This document shows, piece after piece, positions 1 to 8,260 of a DNA stretch of 64,000 bases (the first letter of the stretch is position 1; every line of letters begins with the position of its first letter). Made by a program: the position numbers and the translations under genes. The DNA is from Pseudomonadota bacterium (GTDB lineage Bacteria; Pseudomonadota; Alphaproteobacteria; Sneathiellales; Sneathiellaceae), in the NCBI GenBank assembly GCA_024743055.1, contig JANSXH010000016.1, positions 20,663-84,662 on the forward strand. The letters run 5' to 3'. The notes below the pieces were generated by a model. That model ran no database searches. It was not told the DNA's origin and was given only the letters and a program-made list of their open reading frames with translations.

Positions 1-368
1 ATATTCCAAAACGTCCCCATTTCGGTCTTGATGTTGCAGCTCCTGTTGGAACGGATGTGATTGCATCGACGGACGGCATGGTTCGGATGGTTGAGTCTGA
101 TCTCTTTTATACTGGGGGCACCATCATGATTGATCACGGGCATGGCTTGGTGTCCGTTTATTCCCATCTCAGCAAGCTGAACGTCAGACCGGGCCAGTTC
201 GTCAAGCAGGGCACAAAGATTGGGGAGGTTGGGTCCACGGGCAGATCAACGGGACCACATCTTGACTGGCGTATCAACTGGTTTAAAGAACGCCTGGATC
301 CGGAGCTGCTATTAGAACCTCGGGCAAGTCAAAAGAAAACCGGCGATCCGAAAAAGACCGCCGGTTAA
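1..368 (+). CDS. M23 (LytM) family endopeptidase, C-terminal part
   Basis: Only the end of the gene is present; the reading frame is open from base 3 and the start lies before the window. The visible part is a LytM/M23 zinc peptidase domain that would cleave peptidoglycan cross-bridges in the periplasm. The HxxxD zinc motif appears as HFGLD, followed by the YSHLS and VKQGTKIGEVGSTGRSTGPH blocks. The position that is usually HxH reads HLD (GPHLDW), so the last histidine is replaced by aspartate. I recall GPHLDW in a subset of proteobacterial M23 proteins, so it may be a lineage trait. The short tail after the domain is Lys-rich. Family assignment is secure; substrate and activity are not. Confidence 0.9.
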   Translation, partial: IPKRPHFGLDVAAPVGTDVIASTDGMVRMVESDLFYTGGTIMIDHGHGLVSVYSHLSKLNVRPGQFVKQGTKIGEVGSTGRSTGPHLDWRINWFKERLDPELLLEPRASQKKTGDPKKTAG

Positions 369-393
369 TAATGGTATCTAGAGCTGTGCGGAT

Positions 394-1017
394 TTAGGCA
401 GCAGCTTTGCGCCGCCTTCTCCAGCCCAAAAACCCTATCAAGGCGAGGCCTGTTCCATACAGAGGAAGTGCGGCTGGTAGTGGGATAGCTGTAACGTCAA
501 CTGCAATGCGTTTGATCGTAAAGTTATCATGGTTGCCGCTGGCACCAATGCCGAAAAGTTCGCCATTCCAGAAGCTGCCAAATTGATAGGTGTTGTTCCC
601 TGGAATATCGATATAGCTGGCTTGCTCAGTCAGTCCTGAACCCGCATCGAAAAAGAAATCAAAATCATCATTGCTGTCGACCTTGCCGAATGTGATGCTG
701 ACAAGCTGAACAGCGGTGTTAAAGGCAAACTGGACCAACTCATCCGCATTTTTGCCATCAATCTCCTTGTTCTTCCCATTGCCGTAGGAATACATCCCAA
801 TCCCGTTATGATTTGACTGATAAAGCCAATCATAAGAATTCTGGGTGGCGGAGCTCCCGGACTGACGCCCGGTCGATACCGTCAGGCCTATCCCGTCCTG
901 ATCAAAGTTGTATGTCTTTGCCCAGCCACCATTACCCGATAGGTCAAATACTGTTGCCGACAGGGCAGGGGAGGTTGTCAGAAAAAACAACGCCAATACA
1001 GCTGAAAAAATTTTCAT
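394..1017 (-). CDS. VPLPA-CTERM sorting domain protein (first of a tandem pair)
   Basis: Exported protein of 207 residues with an N-terminal signal peptide (cleavage probably after the ALSA near residue 21) and a C-terminal sorting signal in the last 30 residues: IPLPAALPLYG, a hydrophobic helix, then GWRRRRK. This tripartite tail is the VPLPA-CTERM type handled by exosortases, so the protein is likely processed at the inner membrane and exported to the surface or matrix. The start at the second Met is chosen because a signal peptide begins there and GAGGAA lies just upstream. The central region matches no enzyme I know. It is a paralogue of the protein at 1171-1872, sharing the FGIGAS segment and the tail. 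No exosortase gene is in the window. Confidence 0.85.
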   Translation of the reverse strand: MKIFSAVLALFFLTTSPALSATVFDLSGNGGWAKTYNFDQDGIGLTVSTGRQSGSSATQNSYDWLYQSNHNGIGMYSYGNGKNKEIDGKNADELVQFAFNTAVQLVSITFGKVDSNDDFDFFFDAGSGLTEQASYIDIPGNNTYQFGSFWNGELFGIGASGNHDNFTIKRIAVDVTAIPLPAALPLYGTGLALIGFLGWRRRRKAAA

Positions 1018-1110
1018 CTTCTTTTCCTCTGGAAATGTCTTTCCATGAAAAGTACGGCAATATTGGTAATATTTCGTTAAGGTCAAAGGGGCAAACAGGG
1101 GTCAACGCAT

Positions 1111-1140
1111 AAAAAAACGGCGACCGTAAGGCCGCCGTTT
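1111..1140 (-). terminator. Intrinsic terminator after the second VPLPA-CTERM gene
   Basis: Read on the minus strand, AAACGGCG pairs with CGCCGTTT around a short internal hairpin, followed by a run of seven T (the A run at 1111-1117). It sits 30 bases past the stop of the gene at 1171-1872 and separates it from its downstream paralogue. Confidence 0.85.
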
Positions 1141-1170
1141 CGTGGGTTAGCTATCAGCCCGCGAGGGGGA

Positions 1171-1872
1171 TTAAGCCTGAGCTGCAGCTTTCCGACGTTT
1201 CCGCCATCCAACAAAACCCATTACTGCAAGACCTGCGCCGTAAAGCGGCAGAGCTGCAGGAAGTGGAACGGCTGAAACCGTGATTGACTTGATCAGGAAC
1301 TCGTCGTTCTTGTCAGAGGCACCAATACCAAATTTGTCACCAATCCAGTCATAGATGAAGTTATATGGATTGCCGTCAAGGTTGTTAGCGATCTGCTGAT
1401 ACTCACCGTCTTTTTCAGCGAAGAAGGAGAATTCATCATCTGGAGCCGGGACCCAGATTCTGTCGTAATCAACGCACCAACCGTGATAGCGAGCAACGCA
1501 GACTTTGATCCGCTTCTTCTCATCGTCAAAATAGCTGAACATTACGCTTTCCAGCTTAACGGTCTGGTCAAAGTTGAAATTCACAACGTCGTTGTAATGA
1601 TTGTTGCCATCAACCAATGGGTCGTCATGACTCCAGTTTTTGGCACCAACACCTGCACCAAAGCGTGTTACCTTCTCGCTAGAATGCGGATTGCCGCTAC
1701 CGTGATAGTGTTGTGCTGTTACAGTAAGACCAATTCCATTTTCGTGATAATAGAGAGAGTCTGCTCCACTTACATAAGAGCCACCCAGATTAAATGTGGT
1801 TGACGCTTGAGCTCCTGCAGCAGCAAAGGCGATAACGCCCGCTGTGGCGATTGCTGTTAATAATGATTTCAT
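1171..1872 (-). CDS. VPLPA-CTERM sorting domain protein (second of a tandem pair)
   Basis: Protein of 233 residues: signal peptide MKSLLTAIATAGVIAFAAAG ending near AQA, then a roughly 180-residue secreted domain, then a sorting tail from about residue 202 (VPLPAALPLYG, hydrophobic helix, GWRKRRK). It is predicted to be an exosortase substrate. The start has a clear AAGGGG Shine-Dalgarno. The body holds an ENGIGLTV segment resembling the paralogue's DGIGLTV and a small Cys-containing stretch (VCVARYHGWCVDY) absent from the paralogue. A strong terminator follows. The long upstream non-coding region carries CtrA-like motifs about 290-350 bp before the start. Function beyond surface display is unknown. 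Confidence 0.87.
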   Translation of the reverse strand: MKSLLTAIATAGVIAFAAAGAQASTTFNLGGSYVSGADSLYYHENGIGLTVTAQHYHGSGNPHSSEKVTRFGAGVGAKNWSHDDPLVDGNNHYNDVVNFNFDQTVKLESVMFSYFDDEKKRIKVCVARYHGWCVDYDRIWVPAPDDEFSFFAEKDGEYQQIANNLDGNPYNFIYDWIGDKFGIGASDKNDEFLIKSITVSAVPLPAALPLYGAGLAVMGFVGWRKRRKAAAQA

Positions 1873-2159
1873 GTTTTACCCCTTTTTGAAAAAGCTGAAA
1901 TCAACCCCAAATTACGTATAAATACGCCGCTCAATTAGTTGTATTAAGCATTAGAGAAATAATACTAAATGCTGATGACTCCCGTCAATGTGGCGAAAAT
2001 GTGGTCAAATGTGGACACAATCGAGTGTTTCTCTCCCCCAAAGCCGCAGAAATGCTGAAGTTTTTTCTAATACACTCGTTTTAATTGGTTTTTGAGAAGT
2101 GAAAGATAGTCGAATTTTATAACAAATTTGTAATAAATTGCGTCAAATTTTACCTAATT

Positions 2160-2221
2160 ATGGTTAACAAACATGGTTAATTTTTCGTTAATATGATTAA
2201 CAAGCAAGAGGGTATGGTTAA
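2160..2221. promoter_or_regulatory. Cluster of CtrA-like binding motifs
   Basis: The octamer ATGGTTAA (reverse complement TTAACCAT, the CtrA half-site) occurs at 2160-2167, 2173-2180 and 2214-2221, with a one-mismatch copy (ATGATTAA) at 2193-2200. In addition TTAA-N7-TTAA, the full CtrA spacing, occurs at 2177-2191. This lies within the 622-bp gene-free stretch 1873-2494, upstream of the VPLPA-CTERM gene on the minus strand. The motif match is direct; binding by CtrA is inferred. The region is AT-rich, so chance matches to TTAA alone are expected, but three exact octamers in 62 bp are not. Confidence 0.5.
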
Positions 2222-2406
2222 TATTTTAAGATGTGGCGAATCAGTGGTGAAAAACTTCGCATAGAATGTGCGAATCTCGTTTAGAACCCTTGAATACAGC
2301 GAAGTGCCGTCTAAGGGGCAAATAAACTGCAGCATCAGAATTTGATAGCAAACAATAGCAAATAATAGGAAAAATGATCTATCTTGAGGTGTGAAGAGAT
2401 AAAAAA

Positions 2407-2490
2407 TGCACGCCCTGTCCGGATTTGTCTAAAATTTAGAATCTCGAACCAATGGCGTGCACTCTCGTATTGAGAATATTCTCAACGAGA
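2407..2490. repeat. Series of inverted repeats downstream of the entericidin-like gene
   Basis: Three structures are visible. TGCACGCC (2407-2414) pairs with GGCGTGCA (2454-2461). Between them TCTAAA-A-TTTAGA (2428-2440) forms a small hairpin. Next to the entericidin stop, TCTCG-TA-TTGAGAAT pairs with ATTCTCAA-CGAGA (2463-2490), whose core is a perfect 16-bp palindrome. The last hairpin could end the small gene's transcript, but no T-run follows, so it is not a classical terminator. Apart from these and the CtrA-like cluster I see no gene in 1873-2494. Confidence 0.5.
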
Positions 2491-2494
2491 AGAA

Positions 2495-2662
2495 TTAGTC
2501 TGATTTAACTTTTTCACCGGCGTCTTGTACAGACTTGCCAGCTTTTTCAAGATTTCGACCGGTGTCCTCCTTTACCCCACGCCAGGTATCCCCACAACCG
2601 GTGGCGAAAGCAGCAACAGAGAGTAAAAGAACTGAAACAATTAAGCGTTGAGGTATTTTCAT
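2495..2662 (-). CDS. Entericidin A/B-like small lipoprotein
   Basis: A 55-residue lipoprotein precursor starting MKIPQRLIVSVLLLSVAAFA, with lipobox ATGC and lipidated Cys23. The mature part (GDTWRGVKEDTGRNLEKAGK) has the amphipathic helix pattern of entericidins, small outer-membrane lipoproteins first described as a toxin/antidote pair in E. coli and widespread as single copies in alphaproteobacteria. There is no partner gene here, so a toxin-antidote role is not indicated; an envelope-stress role is more likely. A hairpin lies right after the stop. Confidence 0.85.
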   Translation of the reverse strand: MKIPQRLIVSVLLLSVAAFATGCGDTWRGVKEDTGRNLEKAGKSVQDAGEKVKSD

Positions 2663-2791
2663 AATCGGCTTCTCTCAATAATCAGTGATCTCAGAGCAAA
2701 TTATAATGCTTAAGCCAACATTGCAATATTTTCTGATTCCGCCTTACAAGCGGATTGAATTCAAAACATTCTAGCCATTATTGGTTGCAGT

Positions 2792-3592
2792 TCAGCTTTT
2801 CTTTTGACCAAAGCTCGTCAATAAATCCATGAGAGCGGGGTGGAGCGCAGCACCGCATGAAATAACGTTCCGGTGTTCAACAGACTTCCTGTTGTAGTGC
2901 AATGATTGTCCCGACGTTGTTGTCGAAATACCGCCAGCCTCTTTGAGAATGATATCTGCAGCAGCAATATCCCAGTCACTTTTGGCGGTGAAGGAGAGGG
3001 AAGCGTCTACCTGTTGCGACGCAACTTTTACCATTCGGTAGGCAATGGAGTTTACATGACTGAATGAGGCTCCAGGCGCATCATTGAGCCATCCGTGCCA
3101 TTCGAAAGCTTTGCGGCTGGTCAAAAAGCGACCATTCTCAAGGCCCGATTTATCGCTACAGAAAATTCGCTCCCCGTTTAAATATGTACCATCATCAAGT
3201 GACGCTTCGTAGAATTCTTCAAGAATGGGGTTGTAGACAATTCCAAGAACAGGGCTTCCATCTTCAACTAAAGCAGCACAGACAGTGAATTCTGGTTTTC
3301 CCGCGATGAAAGATCGCGTGCCATCAATGGGATCAACGACCCAGACCCGGGATTTATCCAACCTGTCCGCGTCATCAACAGTTTCTTCGGATAACCAGCC
3401 GTAACCCGGCCGGGCCGCCATAAGGAGATCGCGAAGATGAGTGTCGATTGCGATGTCGGCTTCGCTTACTGGATCACCGGGCTTTTTCTCCCAGCTTTTC
3501 AGATCACCTTTGAAAAATCGGCGGGCAATTTCTCCCGCTTCTTGTACCGCCTGCTTTAGCAGGACGTGGTCCTTCTCGAATTGATTTGTCAC
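2792..3592 (-). CDS. Inositol monophosphatase family protein, CysQ-like 3'(2'),5'-bisphosphate nucleotidase
   Basis: Protein of 266 residues with the Mg-dependent phosphatase motifs of the FIG/IMPase superfamily: acidic pair E69-E70 (WLSEET), WVVDPIDGT with D87 and D90, and the C-terminal WDIAAADIILKEAGG. The likely reaction is dephosphorylation of PAP or a sugar phosphate; CysQ-like is favoured over SuhB by its place next to tldE, a pairing common in alphaproteobacteria. The start is GTG and overlaps the tldE stop in a GTGA, so translation is probably coupled. Substrate cannot be fixed from sequence alone. Confidence 0.85.
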   Translation of the reverse strand: MTNQFEKDHVLLKQAVQEAGEIARRFFKGDLKSWEKKPGDPVSEADIAIDTHLRDLLMAARPGYGWLSEETVDDADRLDKSRVWVVDPIDGTRSFIAGKPEFTVCAALVEDGSPVLGIVYNPILEEFYEASLDDGTYLNGERIFCSDKSGLENGRFLTSRKAFEWHGWLNDAPGASFSHVNSIAYRMVKVASQQVDASLSFTAKSDWDIAAADIILKEAGGISTTTSGQSLHYNRKSVEHRNVISCGAALHPALMDLLTSFGQKKS

Positions 3593-4944
3593 GTGCCAGC
3601 AACCATCATTCCCTCAATCCGCAAACTGGGGGCATTTGTGCTGAACCTGAACTCTAAATCATCTGCAGGAGTAAGATTGAGGAACATATCCTTAAGATTT
3701 CCGGCGATTGTCAGCTCGGAAACCGGAAAAGCGATTTCACCATCCTCAATCCAGAAACCTGAAGCGCCGCGGCTATAATCCCCGGTTATTCCGTTCACGC
3801 CCATACCAATGAGGCTGGCCACGAAAAGTCCGGATTTGATATCCTTAATCAGTTCAGGCAAAGAAAGATGACCGGCTTCTAAATAGAGATTTGTCGTCGA
3901 CGTACCGGGGGGGGAGGCCGTTCCCCTTGAGGCTCGACCGTTTGATGTCAGGTCCAGTTGTTTCGCGGACGAGCTGTTTAGGATCCAGCTTTGCAGGATA
4001 CCGCCTTCAATCAGATTTAGAGGGGCATTAGCGGCACCTTCGCCGTCGAAAGGCTTAGATCCAGCCCCACGTTTTCGATGGGGGTCATCAACAATGTTAA
4101 TCCCTTCCGCAAAAACCTGTTTGCCCATCTCGTCTTTCAGAAAACTGGTCCCCCGGGCAATGGATGCTCCAGAAATCGCTCCAACTAGATGGCCGAGTAT
4201 GCTCGAAGATACGCGGTCGCTGAAGACCACAGGTGCCTGAACGCTTTGCATTTTGCGCGAGTTCAGGAGCTTTACAGCCCGTTCGCCGGCGCTTTTCCCA
4301 ATCTCAAATGGCGCGCGCAAATCTGAGTAAAACCGCCGGCTGTCGTAGTCATAATCCCGCTCCATGCCGCCGCCTTCACCGGCGATGACTGACGCACTTA
4401 CAGAATAACTCGAAGAGGAGTAGGCTCCGCGAAATCCATCTGATGTCGCCAATGCAATTGAGGAATGGCCGAACGATGCTCCGCCACCTTCTGAGTTTGT
4501 AACTCCTGGTACAGCCAGAGCTGCTTCCTCAGCTTCGTTGGCAATGGTCGTTAGTCTTTCAGAGTCCAGTTCAGTGTCGTCATAGATATCCAGATCCGGA
4601 ATGTCAGTGGCCAGGAGAGCGGGATCAGCCAGACCGCAATACTCGTCTTCTGGCATATTACGGGCCATGGCAACGGCACGATCCACCAGTTCATCGAGAA
4701 CTTCGGGTTTTGTATCATTTGAAGATACGAAGGCCTGTTGCTTGCCGATCAGAACTCTTAGGCCAAGATCATGAGCTTCTGATCGCTCTATTTCCTCTGT
4801 TTCCCCAAGACGCACGGCAACATTGGTGGATATTCCCTGAATCCTGACGGCATCCGCAGCCTCCGCGCCTTTTTGGCGGGCGATTTTAAGAAGATCATCC
4901 AATATGTTGAGAGAGTTTTGTTCGTTTTTGCTGAAATTTGGCAT
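3589..4944 (-). CDS. pmbA: TldE/PmbA, metalloprotease subunit homologue
   Basis: Protein of 451 residues matching TldE (PmbA) over its full length: N-terminal domain with the RLGETEEIERSEAHDLGLRVLIG block and a C-terminal SLRIEGMMVAGT ending. TldE forms a heterodimer with TldD and supports its proteolysis of unfolded or modified peptides; TldE lacks the catalytic HExxxH, and none is visible here. The probable partner, tldD, is at 12357-13790 on the same strand but about 7 kb away. The gene overlaps the downstream CysQ-like gene by four bases. Confidence 0.93.
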   Translation of the reverse strand: MPNFSKNEQNSLNILDDLLKIARQKGAEAADAVRIQGISTNVAVRLGETEEIERSEAHDLGLRVLIGKQQAFVSSNDTKPEVLDELVDRAVAMARNMPEDEYCGLADPALLATDIPDLDIYDDTELDSERLTTIANEAEEAALAVPGVTNSEGGGASFGHSSIALATSDGFRGAYSSSSYSVSASVIAGEGGGMERDYDYDSRRFYSDLRAPFEIGKSAGERAVKLLNSRKMQSVQAPVVFSDRVSSSILGHLVGAISGASIARGTSFLKDEMGKQVFAEGINIVDDPHRKRGAGSKPFDGEGAANAPLNLIEGGILQSWILNSSSAKQLDLTSNGRASRGTASPPGTSTTNLYLEAGHLSLPELIKDIKSGLFVASLIGMGVNGITGDYSRGASGFWIEDGEIAFPVSELTIAGNLKDMFLNLTPADDLEFRFSTNAPSLRIEGMMVAGT

Positions 4945-5007
4945 GGATACCTTGAGGAAAAATAACGGTGATGTCCCATAAATAAGGGGGCAGGCCGGAA
5001 AAGGGAA

Positions 5008-5778
5008 TTAGAAAAACAAATTTAGGCCCCGAATTCCATCCCAAAGGAGTTTCGTCCCTGTTACGAGAACCAGAAAATAGGCGAAGCGATAGAAAATAAC
5101 CTCAGGTACGAGATTATGCGCCTTGATCCCTAACCAAATCCCGACCGGTGCCAGTGGTAAGAGAACAAGAGAGGTTCCCAGATTTTCCACGGAAAACTGG
5201 CCGAGCAGACCATAGGGAACGAGCTTGACATAATTGATAACAAAAAAGAACCAGACGGAGGTGCCGACAAAAAGGGTTTTATCAATCTTCTGCGGCAACA
5301 TGTAAAACTGTAATGGTGGACCACCCGCATGGGCGACAAAGCTTGTGAAACCGGCGATGGATCCCCAGAAGGACCCCTTTGGCAAACTCGGACCTGTTTT
5401 ATAATCTGGTGGGCGTTTGCGGAAATAATGGTTCAGGGTAAAGACAATACAAATGACGCCGAGCAAAATCTTGATGACATCCGTACTAAGGTAATTAAAC
5501 AGAAGATATCCAACGAAAATGCCGAAGACTGCCCCCGGGATTAGATAGTAAAGATTAAGCCAATCTGCACGCCGCCGATAAGCCAGTAATCCGAAAATAT
5601 CCATTACGCAGAGGATAGGTAGGATAATCGCCGCAGCCTGCACTGGGGGGATCGCCAGAGTGATAAGGGGGACACCTAATATTCCCAGGGAACCGGCAAA
5701 CCCGCCTTTGGAAATTCCAATAATCAGCACGGCAGGAATGGCAATCATGTAAAAGAACGGGTCAATAATGAGGGACAT
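5008..5778 (-). CDS. Sulfite exporter TauE/SafE family permease
   Basis: Hydrophobic 256-residue protein with about eight predicted membrane segments and the two-half architecture of TauE/SafE (DUF81) transporters: N-terminal IAIPAVLIIGISKGGFAGSLG block and a second-half GFTSFVAHAGGPPLQFYMLP block. Members export or import organic and sulfur anions, and the exact substrate is unknown here. It lies 63 bases upstream of tldE on the same strand and could share its transcript. The nearby CysQ-like phosphatase gives a faint sulfur-metabolism context. Confidence 0.9.
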   Translation of the reverse strand: MSLIIDPFFYMIAIPAVLIIGISKGGFAGSLGILGVPLITLAIPPVQAAAIILPILCVMDIFGLLAYRRRADWLNLYYLIPGAVFGIFVGYLLFNYLSTDVIKILLGVICIVFTLNHYFRKRPPDYKTGPSLPKGSFWGSIAGFTSFVAHAGGPPLQFYMLPQKIDKTLFVGTSVWFFFVINYVKLVPYGLLGQFSVENLGTSLVLLPLAPVGIWLGIKAHNLVPEVIFYRFAYFLVLVTGTKLLWDGIRGLNLFF

Positions 5779-5876
5779 CTATTACTTTCAGACTTTTTTG
5801 AGGCGTGCTGCTGTCACCTCAACGCGCTTTGACACAGCAGGCCAGTTTGGTGGTATAACCGACCCGAACACTATTC

Positions 5877-6659
5877 ATGGCTTTACCTTATCCGAGGTTT
5901 TCTAGCGTGTACAAGTTTTTGAGAATTACGTTCTATTTGACTGTCAGCTTCTTATCGGTTGCTATCGCATCGGCAGAGGAAAAGGCGAAATGGTCATATC
6001 ACGGGAATACAGGACCTGAATTCTGGTCGAAGCTCAGCAGCGGACCATCCTCATGTGGCGGACGGCAGCAATCTCCGATCGAAATCAGGTCGGGAGACGC
6101 GATCGCGGCGGATCTACCGCCTATGTTTATGGATTTACAGCAGTTTAAACCAGACATCATCAATGATGGACATAAGATTGAGGTGACACCGAGAGGCAAT
6201 GGCGGGCTTAGCACCTATGATGGAGTGGACTACAATCTCGTGGAAATTCAGTTTCACATGACAAGCGAACATCAAATAGATGACATCAGCTATCCTATGG
6301 AAGCTCATTTCTTTCACCGTTCAAAAGCCGGCGATTGGCTTGCTCTCGCTGTGCTATTTATAGAAAGCGAAGAAAACCGGGTATTACAGACAATTCTGGA
6401 TAGAGCCCCAGACAAAGTCGGACGCGCTTCATCAAACCAGGTGATTGACCCGATGTTGCTGATCCCGGTAGACACGCGGTTTTTCCGTTATAAGGGCTCT
6501 TTGACCTTGCCGCCCTGTACAGAGAATGTGACCTGGCATATCTATAAAGAGCCACTTGGAGCCTCAAAAAAACAACTTGAAGCGTTTGCCCGTCTCTATC
6601 CGGATAACCATCGGCCATTACAGGAATTGAACCGGCGATATGTGCTGCAGGGCCAATAA
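5877..6659 (+). CDS. Alpha-class carbonic anhydrase homologue, periplasmic
   Basis: Protein of 260 residues with a membrane/signal segment at about 15-33 and an alpha-CA fold: WSYHG (39-43), CGGRQQSPIEI (60-70), EAHFFH (142-147) and GSLTLPPCTENVTW (207-220). Cys60 and Cys214 sit where bacterial alpha-CAs form a disulfide; T210 matches the gatekeeper Thr199 of human CA II. Of the three zinc histidines, the second (H127) and third (H144) are present, but the first is Gln125: the usual HFH reads QFH. Activity may therefore be reduced or lost. Normally the family interconverts CO2 and bicarbonate in the periplasm. The gene is monocistronic. Confidence 0.88.
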   Translation: MALPYPRFSSVYKFLRITFYLTVSFLSVAIASAEEKAKWSYHGNTGPEFWSKLSSGPSSCGGRQQSPIEIRSGDAIAADLPPMFMDLQQFKPDIINDGHKIEVTPRGNGGLSTYDGVDYNLVEIQFHMTSEHQIDDISYPMEAHFFHRSKAGDWLALAVLFIESEENRVLQTILDRAPDKVGRASSNQVIDPMLLIPVDTRFFRYKGSLTLPPCTENVTWHIYKEPLGASKKQLEAFARLYPDNHRPLQELNRRYVLQGQ

Positions 6660-6675
6660 CTGAGGTTATCTTTTT
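6656..6675 (+). terminator. Weak terminator-like hairpin after the carbonic anhydrase gene
   Basis: ATAAC-TGAG-GTTAT followed by CTTTTT overlaps the carbonic anhydrase stop codon. The stem is only five base pairs, so this is a weak candidate; the opposing ubiD gene ends at 6674. Confidence 0.3.
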
Positions 6676-8182
6676 ATTTCCAAATGGATTTACCGCTTCC
6701 CGGGAGGTCAAGTTTCTCCCAGATTTCATCGATCTTTTTAATGACAGCGTCATCCATTTGGATTTTCTGACCCCATTCCCGTTTTGTCTCCGGTTCGATT
6801 TTATTGGTGGCGTCCAGTCCGATTTTACCACCGAGACCTGATTCCGGCGACGCAAAGTCTAAGTAGTCAATGGGGGTGTTTTCAATGGTTGTTATATCGC
6901 GGACCGGGTCCATCCGGGTTGAGACGGCCCACATCACATCTTTCCAGTTGCGGGCATCAATGTCGTCATCAACGATGATCAGGAATTTGGTGTACATGAA
7001 TTGCCGCAGATAGGACCAGGCCCCCATCATCACCCGCTTGGCGTGACCCGCGTACGCCTTTTTCATGGAGATTACGGCGATCCGGTAACTGCAGCCTTCC
7101 GGAGGTAACCAGAAATCGACGATTTCAGGAAACTGCTGTTGGATGAGAGGGATAAAGAGTTCATTAAGGGCTTCCCCCAGAACGCTTGGCTCATCTGGTG
7201 GTCGGCCTGTGAAGGTCGAAAGATAGATCGGATCTTTGCGCATGGTTATGGCGGTGACAGTAAAGACCGGAAAGCTCTCTACGGAATTGTAATACCCGGT
7301 ATGATCTCCATAGGGTCCTTCATCGCCATAGTCGTCGAGGGAAACGAACCCTTCCAGAATAATCTCTGCACTGGCAGGGACTTTTAGCGGAACCGTTTTG
7401 CAGTCTACAAGCTCTACCTTTTCACCGCGCAAAAGACCGGCGAATTGATATTCAGACAGCGTATCGGGAATAGGGGTTACGGCGGCCAGGATTGTCCCGG
7501 GATCTGCTCCTATGACCACCGACGCCGGTAGCGGCTCTGTCTTTTCTTTTCCCCACCTCGCGTGATGCTGGGCACCCCCGCGATGTTTGAGCCAGCGCAT
7601 CAGGGTCTGATTTTTCGAAAGCTTCTGCATCCGGTAAATGCCAAGATTGTAGTCGTCAATCTTGTCCTCACTCGGACCTTTGGTAACCACCAGCGGCCAG
7701 GTAATCAGTGGCGCCGGTTCCCCTGGCCAGCAAGTTTGAATAGGCAGTTTATCCAGGTCAATGTGATCATCAGTAAGGACGACTTCCTGACAGGGCGCTT
7801 TCTTAACAGTTTTCGGGCGCATGCTCATGACGGTTTTCAGAACTGGAAGCATGCCGACCGCCTCCCGCAGTCCATCCGGTGGTTCCGGCTGGCGCAAAAA
7901 GGCCAATGTGTCACCCACCTCACGAAGTTGATCGGGTTCTTTATTCATGCCCATAGCGACGCGATCAACCGTTCCGAACAGGTTGACCAGGACAGGCATG
8001 TCCGATTTCTCACCCTTTTCATTGATCGGATTCTCAAAAAGGACAGCCGGACCTTCTTCCGCCAGAAGACGGGTTTGTATTTCTGTCATTTCCAGGTCAG
8101 TCGAGATTGGCTCAGCGACTTTGACAAGTTTGCCGGCGCTCTCAAGTTGTGCCATGAAATCCCGCAGCGATCCGTAGGACAT
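6674..8182 (-). CDS. ubiD: UbiD, 4-hydroxy-3-polyprenylbenzoate decarboxylase
   Basis: Protein of 502 residues, close to the usual 490-500 of UbiD, starting [20 protein letters not shown]. It carries the [12 protein letters not shown] motif that contributes to the prenylated-FMN active site, and the family's [20 protein letters not shown] block. It decarboxylates 3-polyprenyl-4-hydroxybenzoate in ubiquinone synthesis, using prFMN made by UbiX (not in this window). It lies directly downstream of ubiA on the same strand (78-base gap), so prenylation and decarboxylation genes are probably co-transcribed. Confidence 0.96.
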   Translation of the reverse strand: MSYGSLRDFMAQLESAGKLVKVAEPISTDLEMTEIQTRLLAEEGPAVLFENPINEKGEKSDMPVLVNLFGTVDRVAMGMNKEPDQLREVGDTLAFLRQPEPPDGLREAVGMLPVLKTVMSMRPKTVKKAPCQEVVLTDDHIDLDKLPIQTCWPGEPAPLITWPLVVTKGPSEDKIDDYNLGIYRMQKLSKNQTLMRWLKHRGGAQHHARWGKEKTEPLPASVVIGADPGTILAAVTPIPDTLSEYQFAGLLRGEKVELVDCKTVPLKVPASAEIILEGFVSLDDYGDEGPYGDHTGYYNSVESFPVFTVTAITMRKDPIYLSTFTGRPPDEPSVLGEALNELFIPLIQQQFPEIVDFWLPPEGCSYRIAVISMKKAYAGHAKRVMMGAWSYLRQFMYTKFLIIVDDDIDARNWKDVMWAVSTRMDPVRDITTIENTPIDYLDFASPESGLGGKIGLDATNKIEPETKREWGQKIQMDDAVIKKIDEIWEKLDLPGSGKSIWK

Positions 8183-8260
8183 TCAGATTTTCCTTTAATT
8201 CACTATGGGTTGCGACTATGCCGCAGACACCGCATTTTCGCAAAACAAAATAAGTCAGGC

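Noticed and set aside
2495..2662. Toxin-antidote pair (entericidin A/B)
   Set aside because: Only one lipoprotein gene is present; no partner of matching size is adjacent.
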